Shown piece by piece: positions 53,428 through 62,629 of a DNA stretch of 64,000 nt (positions within the stretch are counted from its first letter, which is position 1; the number at the start of each line of letters is the position of its first letter). The stretch is from JAOXRU01 sp965247735. GTDB taxonomy: Bacteria > Bacteroidota > Bacteroidia > Flavobacteriales > Flavobacteriaceae. Made by a program: the position numbers and the translations under genes. The notes under the pieces were generated by a model that worked only from the letters and a program-made list of their open reading frames with translations, was not told where the DNA came from and did no database searches. The DNA lies in NCBI GenBank assembly GCA_965247735.1, contig CBDFHN010000002.1:1860001-1924000 (forward strand), read 5' to 3'.

Positions 53428-54165
53428 ATGAATTATCTCGAAGATATTGGGCGTTATTTTATAATGATAAGAGAGGTCTTTAAAAAACCTACAAAATGGC
53501 GCATCATGAAATCACTTATTCTTAAAGAAGTGGACGATCTTATGTTCGGCTCTTTAGGTATCGTTATTTTTGTTTCGTTTTTTATCGGAGCGGTTGTTGC
53601 CATACAAACCGCACTAAATGTTACCAATCCATTAATTCCCAAAACATTAATTGGATTTGCAACAAGACAATCTATTATTCTTGAATTTGCTCCAACTTTC
53701 GTCTCCATTATTATGGCTGGAAAAGTAGGGTCATATATCACTTCTAGTATTGGAACCATGAGAGTTACAGAACAAATTGATGCTTTAGAAGTTATGGGCG
53801 TTAACTCACTTAACTACCTTGTTTTCCCTAAGATAATAGCTTTACTCCTTTATCCTTTTGTAATTTCTATTTCTATAACGGTTGGTATTTTTGGAGGCTG
53901 GCTTGCCAGTGTATTTGGAGGATTTGTTACTAGCACAGAATTTATTCAAGGACTACAATTAGAATTTATTCCTTTTCATATTACCTATTCTTTTATAAAA
54001 ACATTGTTATTTTCTTTTATTCTTGCTACCATTCCTTCTTATCATGGGTATTATATGACTGGAGGAGCACTTGAAGTAGGAAAAGCGAGTACCTCATCTT
54101 TTGTTTGGACCAGTGTAGTTATTATTATACTGAATTATATTTTAACACAAATGTTACTAGGCTAA
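53428..54165 (+). CDS. MlaE-family ABC transporter permease
   Basis: A 245-residue permease of the MlaE/Ttg2B family with about five to six hydrophobic segments. It contains the signature segment EFAPTFVSIIMAGKVGSYITSSIGTMRVTEQIDALEVMGVNS (about 85-130), with the conserved Glu in TEQIDALEVMG. It moves phospholipids or other lipids between inner and outer membrane together with an ATPase and an MCE protein. Its stop overlaps the start of the ATPase gene (TAATG). No MlaD-type MCE gene follows in this window. Confidence 0.95.
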   Translation: MNYLEDIGRYFIMIREVFKKPTKWRIMKSLILKEVDDLMFGSLGIVIFVSFFIGAVVAIQTALNVTNPLIPKTLIGFATRQSIILEFAPTFVSIIMAGKVGSYITSSIGTMRVTEQIDALEVMGVNSLNYLVFPKIIALLLYPFVISISITVGIFGGWLASVFGGFVTSTEFIQGLQLEFIPFHITYSFIKTLLFSFILATIPSYHGYYMTGGALEVGKASTSSFVWTSVVIIILNYILTQMLLG

Positions 54166-54935
54166 TGATAAAAGTAGAAAACATACATAAATCGTTCGGA
54201 GAATCCCATATTTTAAAAGGAGTTACAACACAATTTGACACCGGAAAAACCAATCTTGTTATTGGGCAAAGTGGTTCTGGTAAAACAGTTTTTTTAAAAT
54301 CTTTACTCGGGCTATTTACTCCCGAACAAGGAAAAATCATATATGATGATACTGCTTATTCCGAAATGAGCGACGATCAAAAAAGAGAGTTGAGACAAAA
54401 CATAGGTATGGTTTTTCAAGGAAGTGCCTTGTTTGACTCTATGAGTGTACAGGACAATGTTATGTTTCCTCTAGAAATGTTCTCTAACATGTCACTATCG
54501 GAACAAGAAGATCGCGTAAACTTTGTTTTAAAGAGGGTAAATCTTATTAATGCGCATCAAAAATTCCCTTCGGAAATATCTGGAGGAATGCAAAAACGTG
54601 TTGCTATTGCTAGAGCCATAGTTCTTAATCCAAAATACTTGTTTTGTGATGAACCAAACTCTGGATTAGATCCCAAAACTGCAATTTTGATTGATAATCT
54701 TATTCAAGAAATAACTCAAGAGTATAATATTACAACGGTAATCAATACTCATGACATGAATTCTGTTATGGAAATTGGAGAAAAAATATTGTTTCTAAAA
54801 GATGGTCATAAAGCGTGGGAAGGCACCAATAAAGAAATTTTCAAAACCGATAACGAAGTAGTTACCGACTTTGTATATTCTTCTGAACTGTTTAAAAAAG
54901 TTCGGAAAATGTATATCGAAGAAGATAATGATTAA
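54165..54935 (+). CDS. MlaF-family ABC transporter ATP-binding protein
   Basis: Starting at the ATG at 54165 (MIKVENIHKSFGESHIL) the protein is 256 residues; a longer reading from 54105 overlaps the permease gene and lacks support. Walker A GQSGSGKT is at 34-41, the signature SGGMQKRVAIAR at 139-150, and Walker B LFCDEPNSGLDP at about 159-170. It is the ATPase partner of the MlaE-like permease for lipid transport. The unit ends with a perfect palindromic terminator. Confidence 0.96.
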   Translation: MIKVENIHKSFGESHILKGVTTQFDTGKTNLVIGQSGSGKTVFLKSLLGLFTPEQGKIIYDDTAYSEMSDDQKRELRQNIGMVFQGSALFDSMSVQDNVMFPLEMFSNMSLSEQEDRVNFVLKRVNLINAHQKFPSEISGGMQKRVAIARAIVLNPKYLFCDEPNSGLDPKTAILIDNLIQEITQEYNITTVINTHDMNSVMEIGEKILFLKDGHKAWEGTNKEIFKTDNEVVTDFVYSSELFKKVRKMYIEEDND

Positions 54936-54936
54936 C

Positions 54937-54970
54937 AAAAAGGCAGAAATCAATTGATTTCTGCCTTTTT
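54937..54970. terminator. Perfect palindromic bidirectional terminator
   Basis: The 34-nt sequence from 54937 to 54970 is a perfect palindrome with A5 at the left and T5 at the right, containing GGCAGAAATC and its complement. It serves mlaF and the convergent DUF389 gene. Confidence 0.88.
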
Positions 54971-54990
54971 CTAAATTCTATTAAAAACAA

Positions 54991-56415
54991 TTAGTTTACT
55001 ATAATCTTATCATTACCTAAGCGGAGCTTTAACCATTTTGTTAAATTTTCCTTTTTCTTTTCTAACTCTTCAACTTTTAACCCTTCATTCCATTTTAATG
55101 AAAATGTTGGTATTGTATCAATTTTAGAAAAATCGGTATTCAACACATAGGCAAAACTAAGCGATTCTAGGCCTTCATAATTAATTTTTGCCTCTGCACT
55201 CACTTCTTCAAAAGGTATTTGCTGCTTTGTAAGTCTACTTAAAACAGTAATTTCTTCTTCTAATACTCGTATCCGTTCCGATTTGGTTAACAATTCTGCT
55301 TTTTTAGACTCGTACAATTCATTTACAAAATTATACTTCTCTTCAGAATCATCTTTTCCTCCTTGGATTATTCGCAATTCAGCATTTTTTAAAGCAGGAT
55401 AGTTGTTCTTTTGCACCCTCCAAGTATCAATTACACTAGCTGGGATTAACTCATCTCCCATACATACCAATTCTATTAATGAGCCCTTATCTTTATTGTA
55501 ATCTATCTTTGTAAGGTTATCCAAAAACCTTCCTCTTTTTTGAAACTGATAAACCGCTACGGATTTACCAATAAAATCTCTAGAATCATTTTTAAATCGA
55601 GATTCCTGAAACACATTATAAAAGGTCCATCCAGCAGGAATCATTGCCAATACCGCTAACAAAGAGGCAAATTGTGCAATTCGTTTTCTACGTTGAGAAT
55701 TGGCATAACGCACCATAGGAAACCGCAATACTTTCAATACTAAAAAAGTGGCTAGTCCTATAAAAATGGTGTTTATTAAAAACAAATACATGGCTCCACC
55801 TGCATAACTCCAATTTCCTATTGCCAAACCAAAACCTACCGTACACAATGGAGGCATTAATGCTGTAGCAATTGCCACCCCAAAAATAACACTAGCAATA
55901 GTTCCTTTTTTAGTTCTAGCAATAACCAGAGAGAGTCCTCCAAAAAAGGCAATTAACACATCTCTAATATCTGGTGCCGTCCGAGCCAAAAGCTCAGAAG
56001 ATTCATCTCTTAATGGGAAAAATTTGAAAAACAAAAAAGCAGTCAATACACTAAGCACTACCATGACAACAAAATTATTCACAGAACGTCGTAGCGTATC
56101 AATATCATTAATTGCTAAAGACATTCCCATTCCTAAAATCGGCCCCATAAGTGGAGAAATAAGCATGGCACCAATAACTACCGCAGTTGAATTGGCATTT
56201 AATCCAATGGAAGCGATAAAAATAGAACAAATCAAAATCCAAGAAGTATGTCCTTTAAAAGGAATATCAGCATTAATAGACGCTATCGTAGCCTCTTGAT
56301 CTGTATTTTCTCTGATATCTAAAAGCTCTCTCATGAATTGCTTAACACTTGTAAACAACCCTGCAAAATCTTTTTTTACTTCTACTCCTGCTTTTTTATC
56401 CTCTATTGGCTCCAT
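54991..56415 (-). CDS. DUF389 membrane protein
   Basis: A 474-residue protein. The N-terminal half (about 50-265) has at least six hydrophobic segments with the DUF389 signatures ASIGLNANSTAVVIGAMLISPLMGPILGMG and FGVAIATALMPPLCTVGFGLA. The C-terminal 200 residues form a soluble, coiled-coil-rich domain (KKAELLTKSERIRVLEEEITVL). The function of DUF389 proteins is not established; a transport role is a guess. It lies directly downstream of the mannose-1-phosphate guanylyltransferase gene (3-nt gap) and is probably cotranscribed. Confidence 0.88.
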   Translation of the reverse strand: MEPIEDKKAGVEVKKDFAGLFTSVKQFMRELLDIRENTDQEATIASINADIPFKGHTSWILICSIFIASIGLNANSTAVVIGAMLISPLMGPILGMGMSLAINDIDTLRRSVNNFVVMVVLSVLTAFLFFKFFPLRDESSELLARTAPDIRDVLIAFFGGLSLVIARTKKGTIASVIFGVAIATALMPPLCTVGFGLAIGNWSYAGGAMYLFLINTIFIGLATFLVLKVLRFPMVRYANSQRRKRIAQFASLLAVLAMIPAGWTFYNVFQESRFKNDSRDFIGKSVAVYQFQKRGRFLDNLTKIDYNKDKGSLIELVCMGDELIPASVIDTWRVQKNNYPALKNAELRIIQGGKDDSEEKYNFVNELYESKKAELLTKSERIRVLEEEITVLSRLTKQQIPFEEVSAEAKINYEGLESLSFAYVLNTDFSKIDTIPTFSLKWNEGLKVEELEKKKENLTKWLKLRLGNDKIIVN

Positions 56416-56418
56416 ATT

Positions 56419-57498
56419 TTACCCGTACTGATTTCCAAATTTATCTTTTACTGCATTAAGAACTTGCTTAATCTCTTGTTCTTTTTTCTTTGGACAAATC
56501 AGTAAAACATCCTCTTTGTCTACTACAATATAGTCATTTAAACCATCTATCACAACAACCTTTTCCTTATGGGTTCTTATCATATTGTTAGAAGACTCAT
56601 TCAATAACACCTTTGCGTTTACAATTGCATTGTTATACTCATCCTTATCTAACTTATCATACAATGCTCCCCAAGTACCTAGATCGTTCCAATCAAAAGT
56701 AGCTGGTAATACATATATTTCCTTGGTTTTTTCAAGAATAGCATAATCTATAGACACATTGGCTGCTTTACCATAGTTTTCTTTTATAAAAGCTGATTCC
56801 TGATCCGTATTATATACCTTATTTCCTGAACTGAACAATTGATACAATTCTGGTTGCAACTTCTTAAATGCGTTTACAATTGTAGCTGCACTCCAGATAA
56901 AAATACCTGCATTCCAAAGAAAATTCCCTTGTTCTAAAAACGATTTTGCCGTTTTATAGTCTGGTTTTTCTCTAAACTGATTTACTTTTTTTACCTCAGC
57001 AGCATCTTGCTTATCATACTCAATATATCCAAATCCTGTATTTGGAAAAGTAGGTTTTATGCCCAAAGTAAATAAAGCTTCTTCGGTTTTGGCTTGTTCA
57101 AAACATGTTTTTACATTTTCAGCAAAAGCATCTTCGTCTTCTATCCAATGATCACTTGGTGCAACAATCATTACCGCATTAGGATTATCTTTTATAATCT
57201 TTAATGAAGCATACAATATGCAAGGAGCGGTATTTCTCATTTCAGGCTCCAAAATAACTTGTTCTTGTGTCACCATAGGCAACTGCTCAAGCACCAAGTC
57301 ATTATATATTTCATTAGTTAAAATTAGAATATTCTCTTTTGGAATAAATTTATTTAACCGTTTAAATGTTTTTTGAATTAAAGTATCTCCAGCTCCAAGC
57401 ATATCATGAAACTGTTTTGGAAACTCTGTGGTACTAACTGGCCAGAAACGAGATCCTACTCCTCCTGCCATTAATATTGCATAATAATTAGTGTTCAT
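56419..57498 (-). CDS. manC: Mannose-1-phosphate guanylyltransferase
   Basis: A 359-residue nucleotidyltransferase producing GDP-mannose from mannose-1-phosphate and GTP. The N-terminal signature ILMAGGVGSRFWPVSTTEFPKQF carries the glycine-rich GTP loop, followed by MIVAPSDHWIEDEDAF, NTGFGYIEYD and FREKPDYKTAKSFLEQGNFLWNAGIF. It ends without the C-terminal isomerase domain of bifunctional enzymes. GDP-mannose feeds capsule, LPS or O-glycosylation. The gene is 5 nt downstream of the SprT-like gene. Confidence 0.94.
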   Translation of the reverse strand: MNTNYYAILMAGGVGSRFWPVSTTEFPKQFHDMLGAGDTLIQKTFKRLNKFIPKENILILTNEIYNDLVLEQLPMVTQEQVILEPEMRNTAPCILYASLKIIKDNPNAVMIVAPSDHWIEDEDAFAENVKTCFEQAKTEEALFTLGIKPTFPNTGFGYIEYDKQDAAEVKKVNQFREKPDYKTAKSFLEQGNFLWNAGIFIWSAATIVNAFKKLQPELYQLFSSGNKVYNTDQESAFIKENYGKAANVSIDYAILEKTKEIYVLPATFDWNDLGTWGALYDKLDKDEYNNAIVNAKVLLNESSNNMIRTHKEKVVVIDGLNDYIVVDKEDVLLICPKKKEQEIKQVLNAVKDKFGNQYG

Positions 57499-57503
57499 CC
57501 TTA

Positions 57504-58100
57504 TTATTTTATAAATTCTACCTCCGCATTAGGCTGAAACAAATACATTTTATCTGTTCCTTCCTCCATACACTCATATCTTTTTACTCTTTTTTTTCCT
57601 TTCTTAAACAGCTTACCGTTGTTCATTTTAAAAACAGTTCCCATAGGTAACTCATAAACAAAAACTTTCCCTTTTTTATCATCGAAAGAACGCAAGCTTA
57701 TTGCCAATACCGCATCTGTATCTGAACTAGCCTTTGGGTTTTTAAAATGATTAGCGACAACTGAAAGCAATTTAGACGGAAAGACTTCTGTCCTTAAAAA
57801 TGGCAACATCAAATATTTAAATGTTTGTTTCCACTCTATGCCATGCGGCTTTATTTTCTTTCCATACTGCTCAAAAGCATACAAATGAGCAATTTCATGA
57901 ATCAATGTAATCAAAAAACGATATTTATTTAACGAAGAGTTTATTGTTATCATATGCATACCACTTGGCATCATTCTATAATCACCATGCCTAGTAAGCC
58001 TTTCATTTACAATTTTTAGATGCACTTGATGCTCCTTAATCAAAGAGATGCATTGATCTACTGCTCGTTCGGGCAAATATGTTTTTAAAACAGTATGCAT
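57504..58100 (-). CDS. SprT-like zinc metalloprotease-domain protein
   Basis: A 198-residue SprT-family protein with the HEIAH zinc motif at 68-72 (LIHEIAHLYAFEQYGKK), followed by a probable third ligand His in PHGIEWKQTF about 16 residues later. The C-terminal part is Lys-rich (KKGKKRVKRYECMEE) and may bind nucleic acid, as in Spartan-type proteases, but this is inference. The start codon is one base from the end of the SDR gene (58101). Confidence 0.88.
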   Translation of the reverse strand: MHTVLKTYLPERAVDQCISLIKEHQVHLKIVNERLTRHGDYRMMPSGMHMITINSSLNKYRFLITLIHEIAHLYAFEQYGKKIKPHGIEWKQTFKYLMLPFLRTEVFPSKLLSVVANHFKNPKASSDTDAVLAISLRSFDDKKGKVFVYELPMGTVFKMNNGKLFKKGKKRVKRYECMEEGTDKMYLFQPNAEVEFIK

Positions 58101-58781
58101 TTATGGAGTGCTATTAGATACTTGTAATAACTTCCCATTATAAAATTTATTTCCTGTAAGTGAAAAATCACAAATATAGTTTGCCATTTCTGCTGCTGTT
58201 GTTGGTGCTTGGTAGCCAGGAAAAGCTTCTTCAAGCATTTCTGTTTGCACAGCACCTAATGCTAGTACATTAAAACTAGGCCCAGACTCCTTATACTCTT
58301 CTGCCAATAATTCTGTGAGCGTTACAACTGCAGCTTTTGCAGAGCTATATGCTGCTAACCCAGGAAACTTAACACTACCTTGAACACCACCCATACTACT
58401 TATAGAAACCACATGCCCGTCTGTTTTTACATATGGTAAAACCGCTCTTGTAATTGCAGCCAAGCCAAACACATTTACTTCATATACCGTCTTAAAATCC
58501 TTATCAGTTAATTCCTCAAATGGCTTATTAATTAATTTTCCTGCATTATTAACTAATATATCTACATGTTTCCACTCTTTCTTGATAAAAGTTATAACTT
58601 TCTTCAAGTCTGAAGGTAATGACAGATCAAAAGAAAAAGCTGTTATATTTGGAATATTTAATTGATTTACCACTGTACTATTTCTAGACAATGCCAAAAC
58701 TTGATGCCCTTCGGATGCGAACTTCTGCACCATTTCGAAGCCAATACCTCTGCTGGCTCCAGTAACAATTATATGCTTCAT
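58101..58781 (-). CDS. Short-chain dehydrogenase/reductase
   Basis: A 226-residue classical SDR. The cofactor motif TGASRGIG is at 7-14, NNAG at 78-81, the catalytic Ser at about 126-129, and Tyr145/Lys149 in YSSAK. The residue after the second strand (LSRNS) suggests NADP(H). The substrate is unknown. It overlaps the upstream M28 peptidase gene by one base and is followed at once by the SprT-like gene, so a run of coupled genes is likely. Confidence 0.93.
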   Translation of the reverse strand: MKHIIVTGASRGIGFEMVQKFASEGHQVLALSRNSTVVNQLNIPNITAFSFDLSLPSDLKKVITFIKKEWKHVDILVNNAGKLINKPFEELTDKDFKTVYEVNVFGLAAITRAVLPYVKTDGHVVSISSMGGVQGSVKFPGLAAYSSAKAAVVTLTELLAEEYKESGPSFNVLALGAVQTEMLEEAFPGYQAPTTAAEMANYICDFSLTGNKFYNGKLLQVSNSTP

Positions 58782-59782
58782 TATTTATTTACTATTTCTT
58801 TAGAAGTAGCATTTGCCATCTTCTCCATCACTGGAATAAATTTTATAATAAACTCTGACATATGCTCAACACCCATCAACTCAAACTCATCACCTACTTT
58901 ATGATAGTGCTCAAAATTTGTAAAATCAAACGTGCAAAATGTTTGTGATGGCACACCAAATTCTTTGTAAAACGCATAGTTATCTGAACGTTTAAATAAA
59001 TTGTATTCTTTAGCTGTCGGTAAAAAACCTACCAGCTTCTCACCTGCATATTCATTAAATTTTTCTGCCATATTGGTCATTTCGTATCCCGTAACATAAG
59101 CAAAGTAATCTTTATTAACCAAAGGCACACCAATCATTTCAAAATTTACCATAGCATATAAGTTTATATTTTCCTTATGCAATTTAGCAGCTATATGCTT
59201 AGACCCTAATAAACCTTTTTCTTCTCCAGAAAACAAAACAAAAATAAGACTTCTTGCATTTGCTTTTGTTTTCCCAAAATATTTAGCCATTTCTATTACA
59301 GCTGTAGTTCCAGAAGCATTATCATTTGCACCATTGGCAATACTATCTCCATCAACAGCCTTAATAATCCCGATATGGTCGTAATGAGCTCCAATAACAA
59401 TATATTCACTTTTCAGTTTTTCATCATTACCTTCTACAAGACCTACCACATTATAGGTTGGTTTATCAAAATTTGACAAGGTATCATGATAGGTTTCAAA
59501 ATATGGTTTTACATTATTATTTTTAAAAATCTGCTCTATATATGTAGCAGCAGCCTCCAAACCCTTACTACCTGTATCTCTTCCTTTTAACTCATCGGAA
59601 GTAAGGTATTTTAAAATTGCTCCTACATCGTTGGGATTAACTTTATAATTATCCTTATCAACAACAGTTCTTGCTGTAGAAGTACCCCCACTTGCACTTT
59701 CTTTTTTTTCTTGTCCTTTTAATCCTGATGAACAGCTAGCAAATAATAATCCAACTACTCCAAATACAATATATTTCTTCAT
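58781..59782 (-). CDS. M28-family metallopeptidase lipoprotein
   Basis: A 333-residue zinc aminopeptidase-like enzyme. The lipobox Cys17 (LLFASC) marks a lipoprotein signal. The two-zinc site is visible in GAHYDHIG, ANDNASGTTAVIEMAKYF, FVLFSGEEKGLLGS and VNFEMIG. It probably trims peptides in the periplasm or at the cell surface. A terminator lies between it and the upstream aceF gene. Its stop overlaps the SDR start (TAATG). Confidence 0.93.
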   Translation of the reverse strand: MKKYIVFGVVGLLFASCSSGLKGQEKKESASGGTSTARTVVDKDNYKVNPNDVGAILKYLTSDELKGRDTGSKGLEAAATYIEQIFKNNNVKPYFETYHDTLSNFDKPTYNVVGLVEGNDEKLKSEYIVIGAHYDHIGIIKAVDGDSIANGANDNASGTTAVIEMAKYFGKTKANARSLIFVLFSGEEKGLLGSKHIAAKLHKENINLYAMVNFEMIGVPLVNKDYFAYVTGYEMTNMAEKFNEYAGEKLVGFLPTAKEYNLFKRSDNYAFYKEFGVPSQTFCTFDFTNFEHYHKVGDEFELMGVEHMSEFIIKFIPVMEKMANATSKEIVNK

Positions 59783-59812
59783 TTCTGTTCTAAAATTTAA
59801 TGTCTAAAGATA

Positions 59813-59844
59813 AAAAAAGCATCTCTAATTAGAGATGCTTTTTT
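59813..59844. terminator. Perfect palindromic terminator after aceF
   Basis: The 32 nt from 59813 to 59844 form a perfect palindrome: A6-GC-ATCTCTAA and its complement, ending in T6. It lies between the aceF stop and the M28 start on the minus strand, ending the pdhA-aceF transcript. Confidence 0.85.
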
Positions 59845-59868
59845 AAAAATATTATATAGTATAGAAAA

Positions 59869-61470
59869 CTAAGCCAGCATTGTTACTGGATTTTCTAAAA
59901 ACGATTTTAGTGTTTGTAAAAACTGAGCTCCAACAGCTCCATCTACCGTTCTATGATCGCAAGCTAAGGTTACTTTCATTGTGTTTCCTACTACAATCTC
60001 ACCATTCTTAACCACTGGCTTTTGAACAATAGCACCTACAGAAAGAATTGCTGAGTTTGGCTGATTTATTATTGAAGTAAACTCCGTAATACCAAACATT
60101 CCAAGATTAGAAACCGTAAAAGTACTACCTTCCATCTCTTGTTGTTTCAATTTTTTATTTCTTGCTTTACCTGCTAAATCTCTAACAGATGCACCAATCT
60201 GCGTTAAACTCAACTGATCTGAAAAACGCACTACAGGCACTACCAAACCATCATCTACAGCAACAGCAACACCAATATGTATATGACTTTTAAATACTGT
60301 ATTGGTATCTGTCCAGCTTGTATTTACTTTTGGATGTTTTTTCAATGCCATTGCACAAGCTTTTACTACCATATCATTAAATGACACCTTAGTATCTGGC
60401 AACTCATTTATTTGTTTTCTAGACCCCATTGCATTGTCCATATTCACTTCTATAGTCAAATAAAAGTGAGGCGCAGTAAATTTAGAATTCCCTAAACTCC
60501 TAGCTATAGCCTTACGCATTGGCGAGTTTTTCACTTCAGAAGTAGATTCTTCTCCTGCAGGCACAAATGTAGCAACAGCAGCAGACGTACTTTCTTCAGC
60601 AACTTTTACAGCTGCTTTTGGCGTAAACGACTCTATATCTTTTTTTATAATCCTACCATTTTCTCCAGTACCAGAAACATCAGATAAATTTATTCCTTTA
60701 TCTTTTGCTATTTTCTTAGCCAATGGAGATGCAAAAATTCTACCAGAAGTATTAGTACTAGCAACTTTAACTTCTTGAACTGGCTTAGTAGCCGCTTCTT
60801 TTTTTTCCTCTACTTTAACAGCAGGAACATCAACAGCTTTTGCAGACGCACCGCTAGCTATCAATCCACTAACATCTGTTCCTTTAGGGCCGATAATAGC
60901 CAATACAGAATCTACAGGCGCAGCTTCTCCCTCTTGTAAACCTATGTAAAGTAAGGTTCCAGAATAAAAAGACTCAAATTCCATTGTAGCTTTATCTGTT
61001 TCTATCTCAGCAAGAATATCGCCTTCTTCAACTTCATCACCAACTTGTTTTAACCAAGAAGCGACAGTACCTTCTTCCATAGTATCGCTAAGCCGAGGCA
61101 TATTTACAACCTCAACATCAGCTGGAATTTCTACAGCAGTACTTTCGGTTAAAACAACTTCTTCTTTTTCTTCTACCACTACTTCAGATGACTTAGCTCC
61201 AACTCCACTTAGTAAAGCTGCAACATCTTCTCCTTCTTCTCCGATAATAGCAAGTAGTGTATCTACAGGTGCTCCTTCTCCTTCTTGCACCCCTATATGC
61301 AACAATGTACCTTCGTAAAAAGATTCGAATTCCATTGTAGCCTTATCAGTTTCTATCTCCGCTAAAATATCGCCTTCAACAATTTTATCGCCTACATTTT
61401 TTAACCAAGCTGCAACAACACCTTCTTCCATGGTGTCACTTAAACGAGGCATATTTATTATTTCTGCCAT
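59869..61470 (-). CDS. aceF: Pyruvate dehydrogenase E2, dihydrolipoamide acetyltransferase
   Basis: A 533-residue E2 with two lipoyl domains (residues about 1-78 and 121-198), each carrying EIETDKATMEFES; the lipoylated lysines are Lys43 and Lys160. Then come Ala/Val/Glu-rich linkers, a peripheral-subunit-binding domain (about 240-275, IFASPLAKKIAKDKGI and GRIIKKDIE) and the catalytic domain with HRTVDG (His506, Asp510). It transfers the acetyl group to CoA in the cytoplasm. The two lipoyl domains are very alike, hinting at recent duplication. It is 5 nt downstream of pdhA. Confidence 0.97.
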   Translation of the reverse strand: MAEIINMPRLSDTMEEGVVAAWLKNVGDKIVEGDILAEIETDKATMEFESFYEGTLLHIGVQEGEGAPVDTLLAIIGEEGEDVAALLSGVGAKSSEVVVEEKEEVVLTESTAVEIPADVEVVNMPRLSDTMEEGTVASWLKQVGDEVEEGDILAEIETDKATMEFESFYSGTLLYIGLQEGEAAPVDSVLAIIGPKGTDVSGLIASGASAKAVDVPAVKVEEKKEAATKPVQEVKVASTNTSGRIFASPLAKKIAKDKGINLSDVSGTGENGRIIKKDIESFTPKAAVKVAEESTSAAVATFVPAGEESTSEVKNSPMRKAIARSLGNSKFTAPHFYLTIEVNMDNAMGSRKQINELPDTKVSFNDMVVKACAMALKKHPKVNTSWTDTNTVFKSHIHIGVAVAVDDGLVVPVVRFSDQLSLTQIGASVRDLAGKARNKKLKQQEMEGSTFTVSNLGMFGITEFTSIINQPNSAILSVGAIVQKPVVKNGEIVVGNTMKVTLACDHRTVDGAVGAQFLQTLKSFLENPVTMLA

Positions 61471-61475
61471 CCTAA

Positions 61476-62474
61476 TTAAAGTTTATGAGGTATAAATGGA
61501 TAATCTTTTTGATCGTAAACTACATCGTACATTACATTCTTTTCTGGATACGGCGATGCTTCAGCAAATTCTTCACATTCTTTTACCATATCCTTCACTT
61601 TTGCATCTATTTCTTTAATTTCTGCATCCGTAGCATACTTATTTTCTTTTATAACATCTAAAACCTGAGTTATAGGGTCTATCTTTTTATATTCCGCTAC
61701 CTCTTCTTTGGTTCTATAATGCTGAGCATCTGACATTGAATGCCCTCTGTAACGGTATGTTTTCATTTCTAAAAACGTAGGTCCGTCACCTTTTCTAGCT
61801 CTATCAACTGCTTTACTCACTTCTTTTGCAACCTCAACAGGATTCATCCCATCAACTGGTCCACAAGGCATTTCATAACCTAAACCTAATTTCCAAATTT
61901 CTTGGTGGTTTGCAGTACGCTCTACCGAAGTACCCATTGCATAACCATTATTTTCACAAATAAAAACTACAGGTAGTTTCCAAAGCATTGCCAAATTAAA
62001 GGTTTCATGAAGCGAACCTTGTCTTACAGCACCATCTCCCATATAACATAAGGTAACACCATCTCTTCCAGCATATTTATCTGCAAAAGCAATACCTGCT
62101 CCTAATGGAATTTGACCTCCAACAATACCATGTCCTCCTAAGAATCCTTTTTCTTTTGAAAAAATATGCATTGATCCTCCCAAACCTTGAGAAGTTCCTG
62201 TTGCTTTTCCAAATAACTCTGCCATTATTCGTTTAGGATCCACGCCCATTCCAATTGGTTGAACATGATTACGGTATGCTGTTATCATCTTATCCTTCCC
62301 CAATTCCATAGCATGTAAAGACCCTGCTAATACAGCTTCTTGTCCATTATATAAGTGAAGAAAACCTCTTACTTTTTGTTGAATATAAACAGCAGCAAGC
62401 TTGTCTTCAAACTTTCTCCAGAACAACATCTCCTCATACCATTTTAGGTAGATTTCTTTGGTAATTTTTTTCAT
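61476..62474 (-). CDS. pdhA: Pyruvate dehydrogenase E1 component, alpha subunit
   Basis: A 332-residue thiamine-dependent E1 alpha. The TPP-binding motif GDGAVRQGSLHETFNLAMLWKLPVVFICENNGYAM is at about 145-180, and YRGHSMSDAQHYRTKEE near 240-256 is the region of the phosphorylation loop in mitochondrial homologues. It forms an alpha2-beta2 E1 with PdhB, which is not in this window; the beta gene must be elsewhere. It is followed by aceF with a 5-nt gap. A promoter-like element and inverted repeat lie upstream. Confidence 0.97.
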   Translation of the reverse strand: MKKITKEIYLKWYEEMLFWRKFEDKLAAVYIQQKVRGFLHLYNGQEAVLAGSLHAMELGKDKMITAYRNHVQPIGMGVDPKRIMAELFGKATGTSQGLGGSMHIFSKEKGFLGGHGIVGGQIPLGAGIAFADKYAGRDGVTLCYMGDGAVRQGSLHETFNLAMLWKLPVVFICENNGYAMGTSVERTANHQEIWKLGLGYEMPCGPVDGMNPVEVAKEVSKAVDRARKGDGPTFLEMKTYRYRGHSMSDAQHYRTKEEVAEYKKIDPITQVLDVIKENKYATDAEIKEIDAKVKDMVKECEEFAEASPYPEKNVMYDVVYDQKDYPFIPHKL

Positions 62475-62503
62475 CTATTAAGAATTCTATAAAGTTGTTT
62501 ATA

Positions 62504-62537
62504 GCGCACAATATTATCTTGCGCAAAAACAAAAGTA
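62504..62537 (-). promoter_or_regulatory. pdhA promoter element with start-site inverted repeat
   Basis: On the minus strand TACTTTTG (62537-62530) is a full -7 match. Immediately after it, at the expected transcription start, lies an inverted repeat (62504-62508 GCGCA and 62520-62524 TGCGC, 11-nt spacer). The repeat could be an operator for pdhA-aceF; no -33 TTG is obvious. Confidence 0.4.
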
Positions 62538-62629
62538 ATACATTAAATAAAAGTGGAAAAACGATTATGAATAATAATTAGGTAGAAATCCTGTTTTTTA
62601 CATATTCGTTAAAATTATAAGCCTAAAAC

